From assembly GCA_910587825.1 (NCBI GenBank), contig CAJUNJ010000008.1:1-59335 (forward strand): 59,335 nucleotides of DNA, written 5' to 3'. Source of the DNA: an uncultured Christensenellaceae bacterium (GTDB lineage: Bacteria > Bacillota > Clostridia > Christensenellales > Borkfalkiaceae). The notes under the pieces are model-generated. The model ran no database searches. It was not told where the DNA came from and saw nothing but the letters and a program-made list of their open reading frames with translations. Position numbers and translations under genes: made by a program. Below, piece by piece: positions 9,718 to 17,530 of this stretch (position 1 is its first letter; the number at the start of each line of letters is the position of its first letter).

Positions 9718-10515
9718 TTACCTTACTTTTACCGTGTGTTCAACGCCCTGTATTCTGTCCGCTGCCTTAAAAAAACAATCGACAAGCGCGTTTACCTTTG
9801 ATTCTGTATTTGCAGGAACCAAAAGAATGCTGTCGTTATATTCGCCGCATAATTTATAAATTGATGCGTTTACAGTAACAATATTACGATCGGTTAAATT
9901 CCGAATCTCGCTATCCTGAATAAAAATCACTTCGCACGGAAGCTTTTTTAATTCGTCTTTAATAGATTGGTTATACAAATCCACGAGCGCCAATGAAAAA
10001 TTATTTTTGCCGAATCTTTTCTCCCCGCACTCTACCACATAATCGAAGTCCTGCATAATCTGAAAGAAAAGTTCGTCGTGAATTATGCCGTCCACCGATA
10101 AAAGCGGAACGTAATTTTCGTGCGCGAGCTTTAGAAACCTATCCTCTTCAACCCCCATACAAATAATGGCGTCCGCCGTATCTATTTTGGTGTTTTCCAA
10201 ATAAGTACGTATAATCAAATTGTAGCCGAGCCGCTCAAACGCCTTGCCGAATAACCTTAAAAAGTCATAGCTTTCGGCTTTCTGTAAAACCGACTCGTGT
10301 TTTTCCGACAAAATAATTACGTTGTTGCTTTTGCTTAATGCAAACGACTGCGCAAGCCGTGACGGCTGGTAGTTATACAAGTTGACTATTTGCAAAACTT
10401 TGCGCTTTGTTTCTTCGGTATAACTTTCTGCATTTTTGCCGTTTATTATATAAGAAACGGTTGCAACGGAAACGTCCGCAAGGCGGGCAATATCCCTTAT
10501 TGTAAATTTTTCCAT
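9718..10515 (-). CDS. LacI-family transcriptional regulator with a short effector domain
   Basis: Residues 1-60 are a canonical LacI DNA-binding head (FTIRDIARLADVSVATVSYI, then YQPSRLAQSFALSKS hinge). The whole protein is 265 residues against about 330 for typical members, so the sugar-sensing domain lacks roughly 65-70 residues. It sits inside the starch operon and is the natural candidate to bind the three TTAACCGTTTAA sites at 14116, 16238 and 16285. No Shine-Dalgarno is visible. The ATG lies about 10 bases beyond a strong hairpin, so its translation may be limited. Confidence 0.9.
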   Translation of the reverse strand: MEKFTIRDIARLADVSVATVSYIINGKNAESYTEETKRKVLQIVNLYNYQPSRLAQSFALSKSNNVIILSEKHESVLQKAESYDFLRLFGKAFERLGYNLIIRTYLENTKIDTADAIICMGVEEDRFLKLAHENYVPLLSVDGIIHDELFFQIMQDFDYVVECGEKRFGKNNFSLALVDLYNQSIKDELKKLPCEVIFIQDSEIRNLTDRNIVTVNASIYKLCGEYNDSILLVPANTESKVNALVDCFFKAADRIQGVEHTVKVR

Positions 10516-10525
10516 ATAAAACGCC

Positions 10526-10576
10526 GTCCGCTCGGCTCCCCACCGCCGACTGCAGGGGGAGCCAAGCGGCTTTTTT
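10526..10576. terminator. Strong GC-rich hairpin between the small secreted gene and lacI-type gene
   Basis: CCGCTCGGCTCCCC (10528-10541) pairs with GGGGAGCCAAGCGG (10556-10569), with one imperfect pair. A six-T run follows on the plus strand. On the minus strand, the direction of transcription, only TTTT follows before the regulator's ATG. It probably dampens read-through into the regulator and the importer genes. Confidence 0.7.
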
Positions 10577-11444
10577 AACCTTTAGGCTGCATATAAACAG
10601 TCATCGTTCCACCCATATCGTAGAATTTGATATAAATTCTGTAATAGGCTGATTTTTCCGCCGTGCAAACGACGCTGCCGCCGGTAGCGGTTTCTTGCAG
10701 ATAATCGGCGGTGTCGTTATTTTCCGCCGCGCTCTTTTCCAACGTAATCGTCTTCTTTCCGCTTATCAGCACTGGCGCCTGTTCGGGCTCTTCCGAGCTG
10801 TTTATACCCACCGTGAAAACGGTGATTTCGTCGCCCGTGTTCAACTCGAACCAATCGTTGTAAATCTGCACGGGCGCGCCGTAGCCGAGGTCGTACGCGT
10901 TGGGCACGTCAGTACCCGCGATATTCAAAGTCACTACTTCCGTCTTTTCAGTTGCGGCGCGTTTAATAGACATATAGTGCTTGGGCAAAACCACGTCGCC
11001 CTCGTCGGGCGCAACGGGATCTTTGCGTTGGGAAAGGTCCGCCCGCCAGTCGGCATAAAGGAACATAGTTTCCGAAGCCGCGGGCACTTTTTCGAAATAG
11101 GTGACGGTCGCGTCTACTATGGACCACCAGCCGTTGAAGGCGTACGGGTTGCCCTGCTTATCCGTTCTTGTGCTGGCTGGAGCGGGAAGCTCTTCGCCCT
11201 CCGCAAGCGTGCACAGATAGGCGTTTTCGGTGTTAATTTTATCGCAAGCCGCCTTATCCAACTTATCCGCTCCCGAAGCTACGGTGTTTTCCGCCTTAGT
11301 TCCATCCGCAGAATACGTGCCCGGAACCAGATAAATTTTGCCGCTGTCCGCTTGCGCCCGCACGGGAGCTGCTGCGGAAGCCGAAACGCCCGCGCCGCCG
11401 AGCAAGAGAATACTTGTAAGCGCCAAAGCCAAAATCTTTTTCAT
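10575..11444 (-). CDS. Secreted protein of unknown function in the starch operon
   Basis: A 289-residue protein with a classical signal peptide (MKKILALALTSILLLGG, cleavage probably after ASAAA). It has no lipobox, so it may be released. Residues about 85-135 resemble an InlB/Listeria-Bacteroides repeat (FNGWWSIVDATVTYFEKVP then LYADWRA). The C-terminal half is beta-rich and may be a carbohydrate-binding module, but I cannot name a family. It follows the amylase gene by 12 bases and has an AAGGAGG site, so it is co-expressed with the amylase. Function is unknown. Confidence 0.85.
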   Translation of the reverse strand: MKKILALALTSILLLGGAGVSASAAAPVRAQADSGKIYLVPGTYSADGTKAENTVASGADKLDKAACDKINTENAYLCTLAEGEELPAPASTRTDKQGNPYAFNGWWSIVDATVTYFEKVPAASETMFLYADWRADLSQRKDPVAPDEGDVVLPKHYMSIKRAATEKTEVVTLNIAGTDVPNAYDLGYGAPVQIYNDWFELNTGDEITVFTVGINSSEEPEQAPVLISGKKTITLEKSAAENNDTADYLQETATGGSVVCTAEKSAYYRIYIKFYDMGGTMTVYMQPKG

Positions 11445-11456
11445 TACCGTTCCTCC

Positions 11457-14096
11457 TTAACCGACCTTATATATCAGCATTGACAATGCCGGAACCCTGT
11501 TTGCGCCTATCATACCGTCGCCGTACAAAAGCTGCGCGCCGTCGGGAACGGCATAGTTGCAAACCGCACCCCTATCGTCCGTACCCGCGTTGACGTAAAC
11601 GAGAATTTCGTCGTCGCCGTTCGTAACGGAATAGCATATAACTCCGCCCGTAGTGTAGCGGTTAATCACTTTGCCCCTTGCAAGCACGGGATTTTCCTTG
11701 CGGATTTTTATAAGCGATTTGTAAGCGTTCAATATCGACTTATCGTCCGCGCTCTGCTCTGCAACGCCGTCAAGCTGCATATTAAGCGCGTCCCAGGTCA
11801 TCGTATAATTGTTGAAACCTATCGGATATTTGCAGTTATACGTACTTCCCTCTACGGTTCCGCTCCACTTCATAGGCTGACGGTACCACCTGTCCTCGTG
11901 ACCGGAACCGTCGCCCGCGGGATTTGCCGTTTTGGTGCCGAACATACCCAACTCGTCGCCGTTATAAATCCAGGTAAGCCCCGGAACCATGAGGCACATT
12001 CCGCCCCAAAGTTTGGCTAAGTCTTCGGATAACGTCCAGTTTGCGTCGCCGCGCCGTGCGGTAAGAGGAACGCCGACGTCCGTTTTGAACAGCTTGTCGC
12101 GAGCACGCTGCACGTCGTGGTTGGACGTGAATACGCCGTCGATATAATCTTTACGGTACAGCGAGAAATCAAATTGCGCGGCTGCGTACTGGTTCATAAC
12201 TTTCTTTGCGTTTTCGCCCCTACCCGTAGAATTTGTAGCCGTAGCTACGCCGTTTAACGCGTAGGTTGCGTCGTAATACCAGTTGAAATTGAACTGCGAA
12301 TCCAGCCCCTCGTACATACCCGCAAGATTCATAGGGTCGCCGTTGAAGTTTTCGCCTACAAGCATAGCGTTGGGATAGCTTGCCTTCAGCTTTGCGTTGA
12401 ACTCCATAAAGAAATGCGCGTTTTTCTTCATATCAAAGGAATAATCGCCGCTGTCGGATATGTCCGTGATAACCCTGTCGGAGCTGTCGCGGCTTTCGTT
12501 AGCCATATAGATATGCTTTACCGCATCAAGGCGGAAGCCGTCAAGCCCGAAGCTCATCCAGTAAAGCGCAACTTCCAAAATAGCGTCGCGCGTTGCCTGA
12601 TAATCGAAGTTAAGCTCCGGCATAGAGGACCCGAAACTGGAATAGAAATAGTAACCATTCGAATCTTTATACCACTGTTCCTTTTTATTTGCGTCCGTCA
12701 AACCTTTCACGTAGTCGTCGTTCTGCCACGTATAGAAATTGCGGTAATCGATTTCTTTGACCGAACCGTCGGGAAGTTTTACTTTTTCCTTTACAAGATT
12801 CTGCGATTTAATAAACCAGGGGTTGGAAGGCGAGGTATGGTTTAAAACAAAGTCCATAAGCACTTTCATACCTTTCTTGTGCGCCTTGTAAACAAGCTCG
12901 CGGTAGTCGTCAAGCGTACCGAATCTGGGGTCTACGGTAAAGTAGTCCATAATGTCGTATCCGTGATAGGAATTAGAGGTCTGGAAAGGCGTAAGCCAAA
13001 GGGTATCCACACCGAGGTCGTGCAGATAATCGAGTTTATTTATAACGCCCCTCAAATCACCCATACCGTCGCCGTTGCTGTCCGCAAACGACGCGATGAA
13101 TATCTGATAGCCGACGCTGTTCTCTTCCCAGCCCTCGGCAACCGCTTGCTGCGCATACACGCTGTTGTTACCCTTATTGGATATTACGTCGTACTTGGTA
13201 GTTGCCGAACCGGGTTCCAAGCCCTCGTAGGGGTCGTAAACAACGTAATCGGTAAACGTAGCGGAACCGCTGCCAACCGAACCTTGCCTTACGAACCAGT
13301 GATAATCGCCCTTATTCCGCTTTGCGTCTGCCAAAACCACGTACACGTCGCCGCCGTCATTTACCCAGAAGCCCGTACCGTTTATACGGCTGTCCTGCGA
13401 AAACACCTGTATACCGAGCCTTAATGCCTCACCGTACGTTATCGTAAGCCCCTTGTTGTTTAGCGTAGTCTCGTTCCAGCCCGCGTCGCCGTAGGTTGCT
13501 TTAAGGTCGATATCGTACACCGCGCCCGACTCGTCTATTTTCATGGGATAGAACGCCCTACCCTCGCTGTTGGTGGGGAAGTATTCCCACACCCAAAGCC
13601 CCCAGTCGCCGTATACCTCCGATTGTATCTGGGTTGAATAGCCGGGAGCCTCGGCGCTGTTAACCGTGTCCTGCTCCGCCGCGGAATGACCGCCGCGCAG
13701 ATAGTGAACGTATAGATGATCCGCCTTGCCCCAATTAAGATTTTCTTCGTAGCGCTTTGCGACCTCGGCGTCTACCCCCGCGCTCCATTCCGCCTTTAAG
13801 GTTAAATTAGAGTTTACCTTATCCTCGGAAAAATTCCATTTTTTGGAGCCGCTGTACCAACCGATTAACGTATGCTCGTCCCACGCGTCCACGGTAGGCT
13901 GAACTGCTTTTTCTCCCGCTTTTACCGTTTGGCTTTCGGGATTGGAAACTCCCGCAGCCGTCGCCGCGCTGCCCACGTCGAACGACACGGTATATTCCGA
14001 AGCCGTGCCCGGCTTGTGCGTTTTACAAGCAGGTAAAGCTATGCCGAGCAGCATAACAACCGCCAAAATAACGCACAGAAAACTCTTTTTTCTCAT
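11457..14096 (-). CDS. Extracellular lipid-anchored GH13 alpha-amylase
   Basis: An 879-residue lipoprotein with lipobox LPAC and cysteine 24. An InlB-like repeat occupies about residues 35-105. A region of roughly 200 residues that may bind glucan follows. The GH13 barrel starts near residue 325 (VGYQIFIASFADSNGDGMGD, with a Ca-site-like DSNGDGMGD loop). Catalytic residues are visible: D524 in DGFRLDAVKH, E582 in LVGENFNGD and D661 in TSNHDVQ. It should hydrolyse starch at the cell surface and feed the importer. It has its own operator-like site 20 bases upstream of its start. Confidence 0.93.
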   Translation of the reverse strand: MRKKSFLCVILAVVMLLGIALPACKTHKPGTASEYTVSFDVGSAATAAGVSNPESQTVKAGEKAVQPTVDAWDEHTLIGWYSGSKKWNFSEDKVNSNLTLKAEWSAGVDAEVAKRYEENLNWGKADHLYVHYLRGGHSAAEQDTVNSAEAPGYSTQIQSEVYGDWGLWVWEYFPTNSEGRAFYPMKIDESGAVYDIDLKATYGDAGWNETTLNNKGLTITYGEALRLGIQVFSQDSRINGTGFWVNDGGDVYVVLADAKRNKGDYHWFVRQGSVGSGSATFTDYVVYDPYEGLEPGSATTKYDVISNKGNNSVYAQQAVAEGWEENSVGYQIFIASFADSNGDGMGDLRGVINKLDYLHDLGVDTLWLTPFQTSNSYHGYDIMDYFTVDPRFGTLDDYRELVYKAHKKGMKVLMDFVLNHTSPSNPWFIKSQNLVKEKVKLPDGSVKEIDYRNFYTWQNDDYVKGLTDANKKEQWYKDSNGYYFYSSFGSSMPELNFDYQATRDAILEVALYWMSFGLDGFRLDAVKHIYMANESRDSSDRVITDISDSGDYSFDMKKNAHFFMEFNAKLKASYPNAMLVGENFNGDPMNLAGMYEGLDSQFNFNWYYDATYALNGVATATNSTGRGENAKKVMNQYAAAQFDFSLYRKDYIDGVFTSNHDVQRARDKLFKTDVGVPLTARRGDANWTLSEDLAKLWGGMCLMVPGLTWIYNGDELGMFGTKTANPAGDGSGHEDRWYRQPMKWSGTVEGSTYNCKYPIGFNNYTMTWDALNMQLDGVAEQSADDKSILNAYKSLIKIRKENPVLARGKVINRYTTGGVICYSVTNGDDEILVYVNAGTDDRGAVCNYAVPDGAQLLYGDGMIGANRVPALSMLIYKVG

Positions 14097-14115
14097 AATA
14101 ACCTCACAAATTTGA

Positions 14116-14127
14116 TTAACCGTTTAA
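14116..14127 (-). promoter_or_regulatory. LacI-type operator candidate before the amylase gene
   Basis: TTAACCGTTTAA, a near-palindrome with the CG centre typical of LacI-family sites. It is identical to the two copies at 16238 and 16285 and lies 20 bases before the amylase ATG. A partial stem-loop in 14160-14215 precedes it. A local promoter or roadblock role is inferred. Confidence 0.6.
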
Positions 14128-14228
14128 CACTTTAAACAGCTTTCGAACTTGAAGCTAAGTCCGAAAGCCGCCGCACCGAAGCCCCGCCTTGCGGCAGGGC
14201 GACAGTTACGGCTTTTCAGTATTCTCTT

Positions 14229-16148
14229 TTACGCATCGGGTGTTTGCGTAGGGTCGGGTGTAGGATCCGACGCAGCAGTGAACGTAACGGTCATCTTCTC
14301 GGTTGTTGCGTTGTACGAGAAGGTATAACTGCCTGCGGCAAGCGCCTTGATGTTTGTAGCCGACAAATCAACACATGCATTGGCAATGAATTTATCGCTC
14401 TGTATATACTTGCTGCCATTTGAGCCGTCCTCGTTTATCGAATAGAACATAAATTCGCCCTCTACGAGGTCTATTGTCATTTCGAAAATCTTGGAGCCTT
14501 TCACCGTCTCCTTCAATTCGTACTTATCGGTCTTGGTTTCAGTCCACCCGATGTCAACCGCGGTGCCCTTTATAAAGTAGCGGTATACAGGCTCGGTCAA
14601 ATCCGGCTTCAGATTTGCGTCGGGCGTAATCGTAAAGAGCGGCGTTTCTCCAGTAGTATCTACGGTAATCTTGTACTGTCCCGCAACGCGTACGTTCTTG
14701 TTTCCGTTGCCCGACAGGTCGATAAATCCCTGTTCCTTGCCTTCCGCCATTTTATATGAAACGGCGGCATTCCAGTCAGGCGCGCCCGTAGAACCGTCGG
14801 AACAGCGGACAACTTTAAAGTTCGCGTCCTTTTGGAAGGTAACGGTAAGCCCTTCGATAGGGTCCACGTAAAAGCCTTCCTTAACCGTCCATGCCGCGCC
14901 GTCGAATTTTTCGCCCACGAGATAGTAGCCGTTGGTCACGAATTTATCCTCTACGGGAGCGGGTTCCAAGCCTGCGGCGGGGGTAAACACAAACTTTATA
15001 TCGCCTTCGGTTGCGCCTTGTTCAATCGTAATTTTATATTCGCCGGGAGTAAGCACGCTACCGTTGCCCGACGCACCGATATTTGCAAGATTGAGATAGC
15101 CCGTAGCTCCGTCCTTTACGGTGTAGTACTTTGCGTCGTTATACTTCCAGCCCTTGTTTTCGCCCTCCGGTACGTCCAGACAGTCGGTAATTTTAAAGGA
15201 CGCGTCGGCGCCAAGCGTTACGGTAAGTCCGCTTTCCGGGTCTATGTAGTTCTTTGCGGCGATATCCCAGCTGCTTCCCTGCCAACCGCTGCCTACAAGG
15301 TACGCGCCGCCCGCGTGAAGCTCGTCGGTCAGTCCGTCGCTGACATATATAGACCAACAGGGTGTGCCGTCCGTGTAATATTTGGCGTAAATCTCAAACG
15401 CCCTGTCGTTGCCGGGCTGTACGGTAAACTTGCCCGTAGACTGGTTAAAGTCTATTCCGTGGCAACCGCTCGCCGTCCACAGCTCCAAAGTTCCCTCCGC
15501 GTGGCTTAAAACCGTGCCCTCAACCTTAATTACAAACTCATCGCCTGCGGAAAGTTCTATGCCCGTTCCGCCGTACTGTTTCGTCGCCGTATCGCTCGGG
15601 TCGATCCATTCAAGCGCCTCTATAAGCTTACCCGCAGAATTATAAATGCCGTCGGTCGCCCTCCACTGCGCGTGAATTACTACGTCCTTGTCAAACACAG
15701 TCGAGGTCGTAACTTTATCCCCGCCTTCGGCTTTGGTATACCAGCCGTTAAACGTAAGCTCGCGTTCTGCGGCGGTAGGCGCGGCGGGCAACTCCGCCAA
15801 TTTACCGTCTACCGTCGTAACCGTAGCCGCGCCCGCAAGCGTTCCGCCGTGAGCTTCTAACGTTATGATATGTTCTTTCTTTTCGGAGGGAGTCTTTATG
15901 TATTTACAAATATCGCACTCATTGTCGTTGCCGTATGTGTGGTCCGCAACGTCAATCTTATAATCTTTATCCCCTTCTTTCAAATCGTCGCACGTGGCGT
16001 AATGCCAATGGCTTGTTGCGTCTTTTCCCCAATCATCACCCGTCGAATAAGTGTGCGTGTGTCCGTCACTGCATCCCGCAATAACGCCGCCGCCGACTGC
16101 CAAAACCGCAGCCGCCGCAAGAGTTGCTAAAAGTTTAGCCTTTTTCAT
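14229..16148 (-). CDS. Starch-binding-type surface lipoprotein with tandem modules
   Basis: A 639-residue lipoprotein; lipobox IAGC, cysteine 26. Residues 30-81 carry a His/Cys-rich motif (HTHTYST, then HWHYATC, then CDIC). Residues about 95-165 are an InlB-type repeat (FNGWYTKAEGGDKV). Two homologous modules of about 110 residues follow (AYLVGSGWQGSSW near 280 and YYLVGEKFDGAAW near 400, each ending in a GEYKITI or GQYKITV strand). A third, SusE/F-like beta module is near 515-625. It is the first gene of the operon and probably holds glucan at the cell surface. The binding role is inferred; no enzyme motif is seen. Confidence 0.85.
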   Translation of the reverse strand: MKKAKLLATLAAAAVLAVGGGVIAGCSDGHTHTYSTGDDWGKDATSHWHYATCDDLKEGDKDYKIDVADHTYGNDNECDICKYIKTPSEKKEHIITLEAHGGTLAGAATVTTVDGKLAELPAAPTAAERELTFNGWYTKAEGGDKVTTSTVFDKDVVIHAQWRATDGIYNSAGKLIEALEWIDPSDTATKQYGGTGIELSAGDEFVIKVEGTVLSHAEGTLELWTASGCHGIDFNQSTGKFTVQPGNDRAFEIYAKYYTDGTPCWSIYVSDGLTDELHAGGAYLVGSGWQGSSWDIAAKNYIDPESGLTVTLGADASFKITDCLDVPEGENKGWKYNDAKYYTVKDGATGYLNLANIGASGNGSVLTPGEYKITIEQGATEGDIKFVFTPAAGLEPAPVEDKFVTNGYYLVGEKFDGAAWTVKEGFYVDPIEGLTVTFQKDANFKVVRCSDGSTGAPDWNAAVSYKMAEGKEQGFIDLSGNGNKNVRVAGQYKITVDTTGETPLFTITPDANLKPDLTEPVYRYFIKGTAVDIGWTETKTDKYELKETVKGSKIFEMTIDLVEGEFMFYSINEDGSNGSKYIQSDKFIANACVDLSATNIKALAAGSYTFSYNATTEKMTVTFTAASDPTPDPTQTPDA

Positions 16149-16220
16149 AAATTTTCCTCGCTTAAAATATTTTTTATGTTATTTGAAAAACTAAATAAAT
16201 AATTTTTCATTAGCACCTGT

Positions 16221-16249
16221 TATATAATGTAATGCAGTTAACCGTTTAA
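16221..16249 (-). promoter_or_regulatory. Starch operon promoter
   Basis: Reading the minus strand: -35 TTAAAC (complement of 16244-16249), 17-base spacer, -10 TATATA (complement of 16221-16226). The -35 lies inside the operator at 16238-16249, so a bound repressor would exclude RNA polymerase. Confidence 0.6.
16238..16249 (-). promoter_or_regulatory. LacI-type operator, promoter-proximal copy
   Basis: TTAACCGTTTAA, exact copy of the sites at 14116 and 16285. It overlaps the -35 of the starch promoter. Confidence 0.65.
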
Positions 16250-16284
16250 TCTAATCAATTTACGAGCCTTTGTCCGCCCGTTAG

Positions 16285-16296
16285 TTAACCGTTTAA
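16285..16296 (-). promoter_or_regulatory. LacI-type operator, upstream copy
   Basis: TTAACCGTTTAA. The spacing to the proximal copy is 47 bp, about 4.5 helical turns. Cooperative binding or looping is possible but unproven. Confidence 0.6.
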
Positions 16297-16474
16297 CCAA
16301 AAACAAAAATATTAACCTGAACTTTATTTCTTTATTTTCAAAAACTATACTTTTTGGACAATGAAGAAATGTTATTAATTTTCATACCTTGTAGCTTATA
16401 AACATTGTAGCATAAGCTGCGAAATTTGTCAACGCTTATATTTAAAAAAGTATAGATTTTGGAAAATTTTTTAT

Positions 16475-16503
16475 TTGTCGAAATTTTGAAAGTAAAATAT
16501 AAT
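16475..16503 (+). promoter_or_regulatory. Promoter of the serine recombinase gene
   Basis: -35 TTGTCG (16475-16480), 17-base spacer, -10 TATAAT (16498-16503). The predicted start near 16510 leaves a leader of about 54 bases that contains the palindrome at 16525-16544. Confidence 0.6.
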
Positions 16504-16524
16504 TGACTTTAGATTTTAATGTAT

Positions 16525-16544
16525 ATACGCACGCGCGTGCGTAT
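16525..16544. repeat. Perfect 20-bp palindrome in the recombinase leader
   Basis: ATACGCACGCGCGTGCGTAT is its own reverse complement. It sits between the predicted transcription start and the AAGGAG ribosome binding site (about 16551-16556). It could be a recombinase or repressor binding site in DNA, or an 8-bp hairpin with a CGCG loop in RNA. Confidence 0.8.
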
Positions 16545-16563
16545 GTATAAAAAGGAGTTAATT

Positions 16564-17157
16564 ATGATTTATGCTTATGCAAGGGTATCAAGCAAAGACC
16601 AAAACTTAGAAAGACAGCTCAACGCCTTTCAAAATTGCGGCATTGCGATTGATAAAATTTTATGGGATAAAGAGAGCGGCGCCGATTTTGACAGAACAAA
16701 CTATAAAAAACTTATCAGAAAATTGCGATACGATGATTTACTGATAATAAAATCAATTGATCGTCTCGGCAGAAATTACGAATGTATATTATGCGAATGG
16801 AAAAGGATTACGAAAGATATAGGGGCTAATATATACGTTCTTGATATGCCGCTCTTGGATACGCGTTGCCATGAGAAAAATCTTATCGGCAAATTAATTG
16901 CGGACATTGTTTTACAGCTTTTATCTTTTGTTGCCGAAAACGAACGAACCAATATACGCACCCGCCAAGCAGAAGGAATAGCTATCGCAAAACAAAAAGG
17001 CGTCCGATTCGGACGTCCACGAATTATTTTACCCGATAACTTTTACGAAGTTGCCGATGCCTACATTACTCATACTATATCTTATAACGAAGCCTTAAAC
17101 CTTACCAACCTCCGTCCTACTACCTTTTATAGATATTTAAAAGGATATAATAAATAA
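16564..17157 (+). CDS. Small serine recombinase (resolvase/invertase family)
   Basis: The start was set at ATG 16564, behind AAAAGGAG; a longer reading lacks a ribosome binding site. The 197 residues begin MIYAYARVSSKDQNLERQL, with catalytic serine 9. The conserved IIKSIDRLGRNY segment and late EGIAIAKQKGVRFGRP hinge match. A C-terminal helix-turn-helix (NEALNLTNLRPTTFYRYLKG) is complete, so the protein looks intact. No transposase, cargo or inverted site pair is nearby. The coding sequence is more AT-rich than its neighbours, which suggests acquisition. Confidence 0.92.
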   Translation: MIYAYARVSSKDQNLERQLNAFQNCGIAIDKILWDKESGADFDRTNYKKLIRKLRYDDLLIIKSIDRLGRNYECILCEWKRITKDIGANIYVLDMPLLDTRCHEKNLIGKLIADIVLQLLSFVAENERTNIRTRQAEGIAIAKQKGVRFGRPRIILPDNFYEVADAYITHTISYNEALNLTNLRPTTFYRYLKGYNK

Positions 17158-17202
17158 GTAAAAACACTCAATTTTGCCATAAACCACAATATATATTATG
17201 AT

Positions 17203-17237
17203 AAAGCCCGAAAACTTCCGTTTTCGGGCTTTATTTG
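17203..17237. terminator. Bidirectional terminator between recombinase and tRNA-Arg
   Basis: AAAGCCCGAAAA and TTTTCGGGCTTT form a 12-bp stem with a 6-base loop. T-rich sequence follows on both strands, so it serves the recombinase (plus) and the DUF4250-tRNA transcript (minus). Confidence 0.85.
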
Positions 17238-17265
17238 GTAGGACAGCATTTTTATCCTACAAAGA

Positions 17266-17341
17266 TGGTGCATCCGTCGGGGTTCGAACCCGAACCGAAG
17301 GCGTCGGAGGCCTTTATGGTATCCAATTCCACCACGGGTGC
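17266..17341 (-). tRNA. tRNA-Arg (anticodon CCG), CCA encoded
   Basis: A 76-base cloverleaf. The D stem is GTGG/CCAT, the anticodon stem AAGGC/GCCTT encloses CTCCGAC (anticodon CCG, codon CGG), and the T arm is TCGGG-TTCGAAC-CCCGA. The 3' ACCA is encoded. The acceptor stem GCACCCG/CGGATGC has one C-A mismatch at 4:69. The 5' end lies 3 bases after the stop codon of the DUF4250 gene, so it is co-transcribed and must be cut out of an mRNA. Confidence 0.95.
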
Positions 17342-17344
17342 ATA

Positions 17345-17524
17345 TTAAGCTTTAAACGAATTTACCGACCGGTCGTAACGAAAACCTATCCCGCCGAGGC
17401 GGTTGCAAATTTCGTCCGCTGACGCGTCCTCTTCCGCGCACAACTCTTCAAGCGAAGCGTACTTATCCCTGAGCGCGGTATTGACAAGCGAAAGCAAAAT
17501 GTAATTATCCGAAGGCAACTGCAT
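17345..17524 (-). CDS. Small DUF4250-family protein
   Basis: A 59-residue protein that begins MQLPSDNYILLSLVNTALRD and ends in a region with NRLGGIGFRYD. This pattern matches the DUF4250 family of small Firmicute proteins, whose function is unknown. The ATG at 17522-17524 lies exactly 6 bases after a TATAAT, so the mRNA is predicted to start at the A of the ATG (leaderless). No Shine-Dalgarno is present. The stop codon is followed after 3 bases by tRNA-Arg. Confidence 0.9.
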   Translation of the reverse strand: MQLPSDNYILLSLVNTALRDKYASLEELCAEEDASADEICNRLGGIGFRYDRSVNSFKA

Positions 17525-17530
17525 ACAAAC

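Larger units (their letters stand above)
16149..16563. other. Divergent regulatory region (starch operon / recombinase)
   Basis: 415 bases without a gene. It holds the starch promoter (16221-16249), two operator copies, an AT-rich centre (16300-16500), and the promoter and palindromic leader of the recombinase gene. I see no small ORF with a good ribosome binding site. Confidence 0.8.

Noticed and set aside
12879..13424. Long plus-strand reading inside the amylase gene (and similar ones at 10695-11483, 12414-12845 and 14832-15509)
   Set aside because: They lie antisense to well-supported genes in the phase that GC-rich codons leave open. They have no ribosome binding sites and the translations look compositionally random.
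16564..17341. Integrative element inserted at tRNA-Arg
   Set aside because: The recombinase is a small resolvase/invertase type. No duplicated tRNA 3' end, no cargo and no second att-like site were found in the window.
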